Shown here: one piece after another, positions 1-5,778 of the stretch
How the letters are laid out: the number at the start of each line of letters is the position of its first letter
Position numbering within the stretch: the first letter of the stretch is position 1
DNA from: Deltaproteobacteria bacterium UBA796
GTDB taxonomy: Bacteria; Myxococcota_A; UBA796
Length of the DNA: 7,393 nt
Assembly (NCBI GenBank): GCA_002296975.1
Contig: DBIS01000161.1
Location: forward strand, 1-7,393
Reading direction: 5' to 3'
Made by a program: the position numbers and the translations under genes
The notes under the pieces: model-generated
Seen by the model: only the letters and a program-made list of their open reading frames with translations
Databases searched by the model: none
What the model was told of the DNA's origin: nothing

Positions 1-1584
1 TCGCCACTCTGTATCATCCAGGGCCAAGATGGGATCTTTGAGTTGACTGTCTGGAGCCCCAGCGCTCACCCGTCGCTCACGGTACCGACTGTAATGACCG
101 GCCTTAAGTCGCCGCACACTCAGTGGCGCCAAACGGCCAGAGGACCGCTTGGAGGCGTACTCGACATTGAGTCTAGCCAAGGCGGCGTCAACCCGAAAAG
201 CCAGGGTCGTCTCGTCAGTTTTCCCTTCAAAAACAAGCGTATACGATGGCGTGTCGCCCATGACCACACCCATGCTAAATCCCATAAAATCACCCTCTAT
301 CGCCATCATGGCCTGAGACACCTGAGCGGCGGTGACCCGTTCTCCAACTGTGTTGAGATAGCGGCCAGACTTTCCAATAAATCGCACAAGCGGGGTGTTT
401 AGGCAGTGGCCGACCACCTCGAGTTCATCCTCCATATCGTAGCGATACAAACCTGCTGCGGTGCTCACAATCAAGCGCACCCGGTCTCCCTGCTGAAGCT
501 CCCAAGCCCACTTCAATTTGCCCTGGGCGTCGATGAACTCCATGACATGCCCGCCCACCCACAACACGCTGCCCGGCCAATCCGCGCTCAATGGAAAGGC
601 AAAACTGCCTTCACTCGCGGTGACCCCAAGCTCCCGAACAGGAACATCACCCAAAAGTACCTTCAATTTGTCTGCAAAAAATGCAGCGGGTCCTCCCGTC
701 CAACAATTCACCGAAGACAAGTCCCAAATCGATGTGGGGGCCCAGTCTGTTGGGACTGTGGCCGGACGAAGATGCCGCTGAAGCTTGGCCAGCACGGTGG
801 GGTCAATATGGCGAGCAGGCCCGTGACAGAGCGTTCCATTGGCCAAATCTTCGCTCAAAGCCTCGCGCCACAGGTTCATTCGGCGAAACATCAGCAACAG
901 TAAAGAAGGGTTGGCGGTGGTGATGGAGCGTACATCGGCCGCAATACCAAAGCGAAGCACTGCGTATTGGCGGGCGGCCGGATCTGCGATGTTCATCACC
1001 TCGGCTGGCACCGCATACCGCCGACGCAACCACCCTGGCTGTGCATCCCGAATACGCCCAGTGTTGCTGCCAATGCTCAGGCCGCCGGGACTGATATGGT
1101 GGACCGCTTTCGAGGCCATGGTCAGCGCCTTACCTTTGGAGAGCTCTGGATGGTCTCGAACCAAGCCAAGCGTCCAAAGCCGTTGGGCTTGTTGTACATG
1201 ATCAGCCCATGTTTTGGTGACGGGCAAATGTTTGGGCGTCCCTGTGGTGCCGGATGTCTCCAGGAGCATTTGGGTACGCTCCCCCACCAACACTTTTCGC
1301 TCACCCAGAGCGACCCGATCCAGCCAGGGTTTAAAGGCGGTGTGTGTCCGTACAGGAATGGCCGCTCGAAAATCAGATAAACTTTCGACTTTTCGAGCAC
1401 CGTGTTCGGTTAAAAACTCTGCATCGCCACCCGCGAGAATAAGGCGTTTAATCTGGCGTTCTGTCGCCTTCTTTGGGTCTTCGAGATCCGACAAAAACTG
1501 CCGAACAAGCGGCCGCAATGCGAAACGTAAAAGTCTGTAGTTTAGGTGCCCTCGCGGACCGAGTTCAGGGATTGTGGAGGGCAC
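1..1584 (-). CDS. GH3 auxin-responsive promoter family protein (acyl-adenylate-forming), C-terminus cut by window edge
   Basis: The frame is open for 528 codons from the GTG at 1584 to the left edge with no stop. GH3 proteins are ANL-like enzymes that adenylate a carboxylic acid and, in plants, join it to an amino acid; bacterial members mostly lack known substrates. Visible motifs are a phosphate-binding loop TSGTTGTPKHLPVT (residues 110-123), TANPSLL (223-229), CWTGG (294-298), the acid/adenylate motif GVTASEG (320-326), GLYRYDMEDEL (378-388) with the presumed ribose-binding Asp386, and the C-terminal-domain motif NTVGERV (411-417). The tail with YASKRSSGRL (476-485) and SQLK (Lys516 as the possible C-terminal catalytic Lys) resembles the normal end of bacterial GH3 proteins, so probably only a few residues are missing. 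The GTG start is chosen for its AAGGAG site 9 nt upstream; an in-frame ATG at 1719 would run into the neighbouring kinase gene. No signal peptide is seen, so it is probably cytoplasmic. The family call is firm; the substrate is unknown. Confidence 0.9.
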   Translation of the reverse strand, partial: MPSTIPELGPRGHLNYRLLRFALRPLVRQFLSDLEDPKKATERQIKRLILAGGDAEFLTEHGARKVESLSDFRAAIPVRTHTAFKPWLDRVALGERKVLVGERTQMLLETSGTTGTPKHLPVTKTWADHVQQAQRLWTLGLVRDHPELSKGKALTMASKAVHHISPGGLSIGSNTGRIRDAQPGWLRRRYAVPAEVMNIADPAARQYAVLRFGIAADVRSITTANPSLLLLMFRRMNLWREALSEDLANGTLCHGPARHIDPTVLAKLQRHLRPATVPTDWAPTSIWDLSSVNCWTGGPAAFFADKLKVLLGDVPVRELGVTASEGSFAFPLSADWPGSVLWVGGHVMEFIDAQGKLKWAWELQQGDRVRLIVSTAAGLYRYDMEDELEVVGHCLNTPLVRFIGKSGRYLNTVGERVTAAQVSQAMMAIEGDFMGFSMGVVMGDTPSYTLVFEGKTDETTLAFRVDAALARLNVEYASKRSSGRLAPLSVRRLKAGHYSRYRERRVSAGAPDSQLKDPILALDDTEWR

Positions 1585-1676
1585 AGAAACAGGCTCCTTG
1601 TATCGGGAGAGGCATAGGGCAAGCGCGGGCGGCCCCACTTGGTTATCAAAATGTGGAATTTGCTCAAGGGTACCCG
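1585..1676. promoter_or_regulatory. Divergent intergenic region between the GH3 and pseudokinase genes
   Basis: This 92-bp gap separates two head-to-head genes, so it and the adjoining 5' ends should hold both promoters. Ribosome sites are clear at both sides: AAGGAG (1594-1599, minus) and AAGGG (1666-1670, plus). The best minus-strand promoter guess is TTGAGC (1662-1667) and TAACCA (1640-1645) with a 16-bp spacer, which is weak. I found no convincing plus-strand promoter and no strong palindrome. Confidence 0.4.
1594..1599 (-). promoter_or_regulatory. Ribosome binding site deciding the GTG start of the GH3 gene
   Basis: The minus strand reads AAGGAG here, 9 nt before the GTG at 1584. This is a near-perfect Shine-Dalgarno sequence. 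It favours that GTG over the upstream in-frame ATG at 1719, which lies inside the divergent kinase gene. Confidence 0.7.
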
Positions 1677-3563
1677 ATGAAAACAGGTGATCATGTTCAC
1701 GACGGAAACGGCCGCACATTCCAGGTGGGTCAACTCCTCGGACGTGGTCTGTGGGGCAAGTGCTATTTGGCACGTGAAGAAAGCGATGGCAGCGAGTGGG
1801 TTTTAAAGGTCCCGCTTGGAGAGGACGACCTACCCCGCCAGCCTCCACGCTTGGCTGAAGTCTGCCGAGAGATCGCACGTGAGCAGGGACGTTTCCTCGC
1901 AGAATCGGGCGCTGAAGGCTTGGTTGACGTCCAGGCCCGGTTCGTTGCAGACGATGGTTCTCCAGCGATTTTGATGCCACGGTACCCAGAGACGCTCGAA
2001 CGCAGAATGGCGAATGCAGCACCACTCAGCGAGTTCCTCGCCACTTTGACCGCCACCATGGCCGCACTCAAGGCGCTGGCACCGGTACTTCATGTTCATG
2101 GGGGCATCAAACCTTCAAACATCATGCTCGACACCGAGGGAAAGGTCCGACTGATGGACCCGATAACACCCACCCTGAAACGGTATTTGCCAATCTTAGC
2201 CAAAAGAGACGGATACCTTGGCGATGGCTATCTCCCCCGAGAGATCCGCACGGCAGAGAGCGACCCGACTTTGAGTCCGACCGTGGACACCTTCAGCCTC
2301 GCCATGATGCTATTTCGTGCCGCTACGGTTCCAGTCGAGGGTGCTACCCCTCAAGCGCTACCCGACGCAGGGCTTAAAAAGGGTGGTGTCCAGACCCTTA
2401 AGGACCATTTTCACCACCGACTCAAGGCCGAGCCATCCAACCCGCGCTTTCATGCCCGCCTAGCAGATCGTGCGACGGCCATCGTCAACCGTGCCATCAG
2501 CCTCGAAACCAGCCCTTCGCCGCCCTATCGCTTTAATAAGGTCGATGAATTGGCCAAGCGTTTGGCAGAGGTAACAGCACTTATTCACCCCACCATCGGC
2601 CATGTGGGCAAACTCATCCTCAATCGGCCCCCGGCTCAAAACGGATTTGGCACCGACGAAGATGTCTGTTTTAGCTGCAGTGTGGGGGCGACGATGGGCG
2701 TGGAGACCCACGAAGAGATCGCGGCCGGTATCGCAGTTTTTGACCAAGAAAAGCAAGCACGTGTGCAGCAAGTATCCTGTGCATATACAGTAGACCGCCA
2801 CCCTTCTGGGCGCTTTCGTTTTTCTTTCCGAATCGCCGACTTGCCCCCCGGAAAATTTTTGGTACGGGTTGCTTACACCATTCGTGACTCTGGCCACGAG
2901 CCGGTGACTGCAGAAGAATCCTTTTTGGTCAACGCAGCCCCGGGCTATGTGCCGCCGAGGGCCGAGACCGCACACCAGCCCCTCAGCATCAGTCAACCAG
3001 GGACCGCGGCCCAAGAACTACGGGTGGAGAACACCCCCCAAAGCCCACCGGCCAATGAATCGCCAGAACTCAACGCCCCCCTCGACGCGGTCGAAGAGAT
3101 CACCGAGCATACCGAGGCCATGGTGACGCCGCTTCACCCCAATCTCGCTGCCACCTTAGACGAGCCCGCCTTCTTGGCGCCCGCCCATGAAGACAATGTG
3201 GAACCCGTAGCATTTGCTATCGACGCACCGGGCCCTATTCATTCTGCGCCGGTCAATGTCGGTACACCCAGCCCAGGTTTGCCCACCGGTGTATCAAGCC
3301 CAATCGAGACAGAGGAGCCTGTCTATAAAGGCGCTGGCCGTTGGAGCGAATTGCCCCTGCCAAACCCTGGCCAAACCGAACTCCCATCGGCCCACATCCA
3401 AGCGGAACTCACAGGTGAACCACTCGAGCGTGGGCCGGTAGCCGAGTTGATCGGCCGCGGCATGTCTCTGATTCGTTCCGACACCTACACCCTGTTTTTA
3501 GGGGCAGCCGGCCTGGTCATTTTGGTCTTATTGGCTGCTCTATGGCTTCTTCCATCTTCCTAA
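1677..3563 (+). CDS. Tail-anchored protein kinase-like protein, probable pseudokinase
   Basis: The protein has 628 residues. A Hanks-type kinase fold covers about residues 17-300: Gly-rich loop GRGLWG (22-27), the VAIK-type Lys44 in WVLKVPL, the catalytic-loop equivalent HGGIKPSNIMLD (141-152), MDPI (160-163) at the DFG site, GYLPREI (184-190) resembling the APE region, and Asp204 in DTFSLAMMLFRA for subdomain IX. The catalytic Asp of HRD/HGD is Gly143, while Lys145, Asn148 and the metal-binding Asp161 remain. Phosphotransfer is therefore expected to be lost or strongly impaired, although nucleotide binding is possible. Residues about 306-418 look like an Ig-like beta-sandwich. A Pro/Glu-rich linker (about 420-595) leads to one hydrophobic helix at 604-625, so the protein is probably tail-anchored in the inner membrane with its domains in the cytoplasm. 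The ATG at 1677 is chosen because AAGGG lies 6 nt upstream; an in-frame extension to 1473 would overlap the GH3 coding start. pepA follows after 33 bp, suggesting an operon. The fold is fairly sure; the role is unknown. Confidence 0.85.
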   Translation: MKTGDHVHDGNGRTFQVGQLLGRGLWGKCYLAREESDGSEWVLKVPLGEDDLPRQPPRLAEVCREIAREQGRFLAESGAEGLVDVQARFVADDGSPAILMPRYPETLERRMANAAPLSEFLATLTATMAALKALAPVLHVHGGIKPSNIMLDTEGKVRLMDPITPTLKRYLPILAKRDGYLGDGYLPREIRTAESDPTLSPTVDTFSLAMMLFRAATVPVEGATPQALPDAGLKKGGVQTLKDHFHHRLKAEPSNPRFHARLADRATAIVNRAISLETSPSPPYRFNKVDELAKRLAEVTALIHPTIGHVGKLILNRPPAQNGFGTDEDVCFSCSVGATMGVETHEEIAAGIAVFDQEKQARVQQVSCAYTVDRHPSGRFRFSFRIADLPPGKFLVRVAYTIRDSGHEPVTAEESFLVNAAPGYVPPRAETAHQPLSISQPGTAAQELRVENTPQSPPANESPELNAPLDAVEEITEHTEAMVTPLHPNLAATLDEPAFLAPAHEDNVEPVAFAIDAPGPIHSAPVNVGTPSPGLPTGVSSPIETEEPVYKGAGRWSELPLPNPGQTELPSAHIQAELTGEPLERGPVAELIGRGMSLIRSDTYTLFLGAAGLVILVLLAALWLLPSS

Positions 3564-3568
3564 CTTTC

Positions 3569-3584
3569 CGGTGAAAGCTCACCG
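3569..3584 (+). other. Short hairpin between the pseudokinase and pepA genes
   Basis: CGGTGA (3569-3574) and TCACCG (3579-3584) form a perfect 6-bp stem with a 4-nt loop (AAGC). It lies just after the kinase stop codon and 3 nt before the GGAG ribosome site of pepA (3588-3591). There is no T-run after it, so it is not an intrinsic terminator. It could tune mRNA processing or pepA translation, or be chance. Confidence 0.35.
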
Positions 3585-3596
3585 CACGGAGTTCAC

Positions 3597-5033
3597 ATGA
3601 ACATCAGCATCTCCAACCAAGACCCCAACAGCGTCACCGCCGACCTTTTGGCCATCGCCGTGAGCGCAGAAAGCCTGGACGCCGCCATCGCCTCCATAGA
3701 TGCCGCTTTTGACGGCACCTTGGCCACAACCCTTGCGGCCGATACGTTCAAGCCCAAGGCTGGCGCCACAGCAACCTACCCATCCTTTGGTCGAATCGGT
3801 GCCAAGCGCTTGATGTTCGTGGGCCTCGGCGATGCAGATGCATCAAGCATCCTTCAGGCCGCTGGCGCCGTCGGCAAGGCAGCCCGAGCATTTGGATCAA
3901 ACTCAGTCGCCCTCGATATGGGCGGACTCAACGCCACCCAAACGCAAATCGCTGTCGAAGGCTTTATTGCCGGAAACTACAAATTCGACAAGTACAAGTC
4001 CGGCGACGACAAGAAAGCCCCTGTGTCGGCGCTCAATCTCCTCGGTGGCGCCAACGCTGATGGGCTGGCCATTGGCAAGGCCGTTGCCGAGGCGCAATCC
4101 CTCGCACGAGACTTGGTGAACGAGCCTGGCGAAGCCATTTATCCAGAGACCTTGGCACAAGTGGCCAAATCTCTCGAGAACGATCAGCTCAGTGTCGAGA
4201 TTTGGGATGAGACCAAAATCCAAGCAGAAGGCATGGGAGGCATCATGGGTGTCGGTCGCGGGTCTGCACGCCAGCCTCGCTTCATCCATATGAAGTACAC
4301 ACCCAAAGGCACCCCAAGCCGCAAAATCGCCCTCGTGGGTAAGGGTGTCACCTTTGACGCTGGCGGCTATTCTCTGAAACCCAGCGCAGGCATGCAGACC
4401 ATGCGTTGCGATATGGCCGGCTCGGCTGCAGTCATCGGTGCCATGCGTGCAATCCGTGACTTGGCACCAAATGTTGAAGTCCACGGTATCATCGGCGCTG
4501 CGGAGAATATGGTCAGCGGAAACGCCTACAAGCTGGGCGACATCTTGACCATGTACTCAGGAAAGCAAGTCGAAATCCACAATACCGACGCAGAAGGTCG
4601 CTTGGTTTTGGCCGACTGTTTGCACTATGCCAGCCAACTCGGCGTCGACACCATCGTCGACTTGGCAACCCTCACCGGAGCGGCAGTGGTGGCCTTGGGC
4701 GACCACTATGTGGCCATGTTCACCAAAGACGAGGACTTGGCAAAAGACCTCTCAACCAGTGCCAAAGCGGCCGGCGAGCGGATTTGGCCGATGCCTCTTC
4801 CCGATGACTACAAGTCTATGCTCAAAGCTGAATGGGGCGACATCAAGAATGTCGGCGGCCGTGCAGGTGGCAGCATTACAGCCGCACTCTTTTTGAGCGA
4901 GTTTGTGACCGGCGCAGCCTGGTGCCACTTGGACATCGCTGGCCCAGCGTTTTTGGACAAAGGCCACAAGCACTTCGCCCCTGGCGGAACGGGGTCGATG
5001 GTGCCAACTTTGGCCCGATGGATCACGGCTTAG
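3597..5033 (+). CDS. pepA: Leucyl aminopeptidase, peptidase family M17
   Basis: This cytoplasmic two-metal exopeptidase removes N-terminal residues, typically Leu, from peptides, usually as a homohexamer. The 478-residue protein is slightly shorter than the roughly 500-residue E. coli PepA. The catalytic C-terminal domain starts near residue 165. It holds GKGVTFDAGG (248-257) with metal ligands Lys249 and Asp254, catalytic-type Lys261, Asp272 in RCDMAGSAA, and the M17 signature NTDAEGRL (329-336) with Asp331, Glu333 and Arg335. All keep a constant offset of 21 from the E. coli residues as I recall them, so the enzyme should be active. The N-terminal part (1 to about 160) is the usual divergent alpha/beta domain. 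The ATG is preceded by GGAG at 3588-3591 with 5-nt spacing. The gene is 33 bp after the pseudokinase gene with no terminator between, so the two are probably co-transcribed. It converges on rlmE. Confidence 0.96.
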   Translation: MNISISNQDPNSVTADLLAIAVSAESLDAAIASIDAAFDGTLATTLAADTFKPKAGATATYPSFGRIGAKRLMFVGLGDADASSILQAAGAVGKAARAFGSNSVALDMGGLNATQTQIAVEGFIAGNYKFDKYKSGDDKKAPVSALNLLGGANADGLAIGKAVAEAQSLARDLVNEPGEAIYPETLAQVAKSLENDQLSVEIWDETKIQAEGMGGIMGVGRGSARQPRFIHMKYTPKGTPSRKIALVGKGVTFDAGGYSLKPSAGMQTMRCDMAGSAAVIGAMRAIRDLAPNVEVHGIIGAAENMVSGNAYKLGDILTMYSGKQVEIHNTDAEGRLVLADCLHYASQLGVDTIVDLATLTGAAVVALGDHYVAMFTKDEDLAKDLSTSAKAAGERIWPMPLPDDYKSMLKAEWGDIKNVGGRAGGSITAALFLSEFVTGAAWCHLDIAGPAFLDKGHKHFAPGGTGSMVPTLARWITA

Positions 5034-5046
5034 CCAAACAACGAAA

Positions 5047-5631
5047 TTAGGCTTTTCGCCCAATTCCCACAACGAAAAACTCAACGCTCTCCTTACGGAC
5101 AGCTTTGGGTTTGACCCGCTTGGTCTTGGTGTAGTCGCCGCGAATGCGCTCCACCAAGGCCCTGGCATCTTCGCCCTCGAAAACCTTCACCACAAAGTTC
5201 CCGCCCGGCACCAAAAGGGCTGCGGCGAGCACTCGGGCTTGTTCCGCCAGCTCAATCTGGCGCACATGGTCGGTAAAACGATTGCCTGTGGTGGCTTGGG
5301 CCATATCTGACATCACAAGGTCGGCACCCCCGCCCAGCGCCTCGCGCAAGCTGTCGATGGGCACATCAAAAACCGACTCAATAAACTGCTGCCCCCGATA
5401 GCCACCCACCTCGGTGAGATCGATGCCAACCAGGTGGGTGTCTGCACCACCGACCTGCTTGACATAGTTTGACCAGCTTCCTGGGGAGCAACCCAGATCG
5501 AGCACCCGGCCATTGCGCGGGATCACATTGAATCGTTTGTGCACCTCTTCAAGCTTGTACACACTTCGTGCGGCATAGCCATCAGCCTTGGCTTTACGTC
5601 CATAATGATCTTGGTTTCTGCGGTGTCCCAA
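5047..5631 (-). CDS. rlmE: 23S rRNA (uridine-2'-O)-methyltransferase RlmE (FtsJ/RrmJ)
   Basis: RlmE uses S-adenosylmethionine to methylate the 2'-OH of U2552 (E. coli numbering) in the 23S rRNA A-loop, a late step in 50S maturation. The 194-residue protein (E. coli about 209) is full length. It shows the N-terminal RSVYKLEE (22-29), the AdoMet-binding motif LDLGCSPGSWS (44-54), GIDL (69-72), SDMAQATTG (108-116), GGNFVVKVFEG (143-153) and a final strand at VEFFVVG (183-189). The K-D-K-E catalytic tetrad maps to Lys26, Asp109, Lys149 and Glu184. The usual SDMAP motif has Gln112 in place of Pro. The start is TTG: no ATG or GTG lies upstream in frame before a stop at 5698-5700, the TTG gives a typical family N-terminus, and GGGGGA sits 6 nt upstream. 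It ends 13 bp from the pepA stop, tail to tail, with no clear terminator between. Confidence 0.95.
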   Translation of the reverse strand: MGHRRNQDHYGRKAKADGYAARSVYKLEEVHKRFNVIPRNGRVLDLGCSPGSWSNYVKQVGGADTHLVGIDLTEVGGYRGQQFIESVFDVPIDSLREALGGGADLVMSDMAQATTGNRFTDHVRQIELAEQARVLAAALLVPGGNFVVKVFEGEDARALVERIRGDYTKTKRVKPKAVRKESVEFFVVGIGRKA

Positions 5632-5637
5632 TGTGCT

Positions 5638-5643
5638 TCCCCC
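5638..5643 (-). promoter_or_regulatory. Ribosome binding site supporting the TTG start of rlmE
   Basis: The minus strand reads GGGGGA followed by 6 nt and then TTG at 5631. The reading frame upstream has no ATG or GTG before a stop, so this purine-rich site marks the TTG as the likely start. Confidence 0.5.
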
Positions 5644-5652
5644 GATGCAACG

Positions 5653-5666
5653 ATCCGGTGCCGGAT
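5653..5666. promoter_or_regulatory. 14-bp palindrome upstream of rlmE, possible operator
   Basis: ATCCGG (5653-5658), TG, CCGGAT (5661-5666) is a perfect 6-bp inverted repeat with a 2-bp spacer. It lies 22 bp upstream of the rlmE start and next to the -10 of the possible promoter, a typical repressor position. With only a 2-nt loop it is better read as a DNA site than an RNA hairpin. No regulator is known. Confidence 0.3.
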
Positions 5667-5672
5667 GTTTCT

Positions 5673-5701
5673 TGTATCTCTTGTTATCGCACGACCCTCA
5701 A
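5673..5701 (-). promoter_or_regulatory. Possible sigma70-type promoter for rlmE
   Basis: On the minus strand, TTGAGG (5696-5701) and GATACA (5673-5678) stand 17 bp apart. The -35 matches the consensus at 4 of 6 positions and the -10 at 3 of 6. The position is right for rlmE, with a leader of roughly 35 nt. The match is weak and only the spacing is ideal. Confidence 0.3.
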
Positions 5702-5778
5702 TTGATCAGCTATAAGGTTCTGTAGGCAGCAGACCGAGTGCCGCTGCCATATAGCTTTTATCTAAATGCCGAGGCCCC
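5702..5778 (+). promoter_or_regulatory. Upstream region of the lipoprotein gene
   Basis: This part of the 147-bp divergent gap should carry the promoter of the VWA lipoprotein. TATAAG (5711-5716) matches a -10 box at 5 of 6 positions but has no good -35 partner; TATAGC (5750-5755) is an alternative. An inverted repeat GGCAGC (5725-5730) / GCTGCC (5743-5748) with a 12-nt spacer could be a leader hairpin or an operator. GAGG at 5771-5774, 4 nt before the ATG, is the likely ribosome site. None of these is strong alone. Confidence 0.3.

Noticed and set aside
43..903. Two long plus-strand reading frames (119 and 165 codons) opposite the GH3 gene
   Set aside because: Their translations show no family motifs, and they lie antisense to a continuous GH3 frame with clear conserved motifs. 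They are shadow frames.
1473..1676. 68-codon N-terminal extension of the kinase-like gene
   Set aside because: It would overlap the start of the divergent GH3 gene and shows no kinase sequence, while the ATG at 1677 has a good ribosome site and begins just before the kinase fold.
2460..3014. 184-codon minus-strand frame inside the kinase-like gene
   Set aside because: It lies antisense to a well-supported gene, with no motif or recognisable fold.
3903..4484. 193-codon minus-strand frame inside pepA
   Set aside because: pepA covers this region with all catalytic motifs; the antisense product is His/Cys-rich without pattern.
5028..5060. Possible bidirectional terminator between pepA and rlmE
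   Set aside because: Only a 4-bp stem (AGCC 5032-5035 with GGCT 5050-5053) and a 14-nt loop can be drawn before TTTT. This is too weak to call, although a terminator would be expected in a convergent gap.
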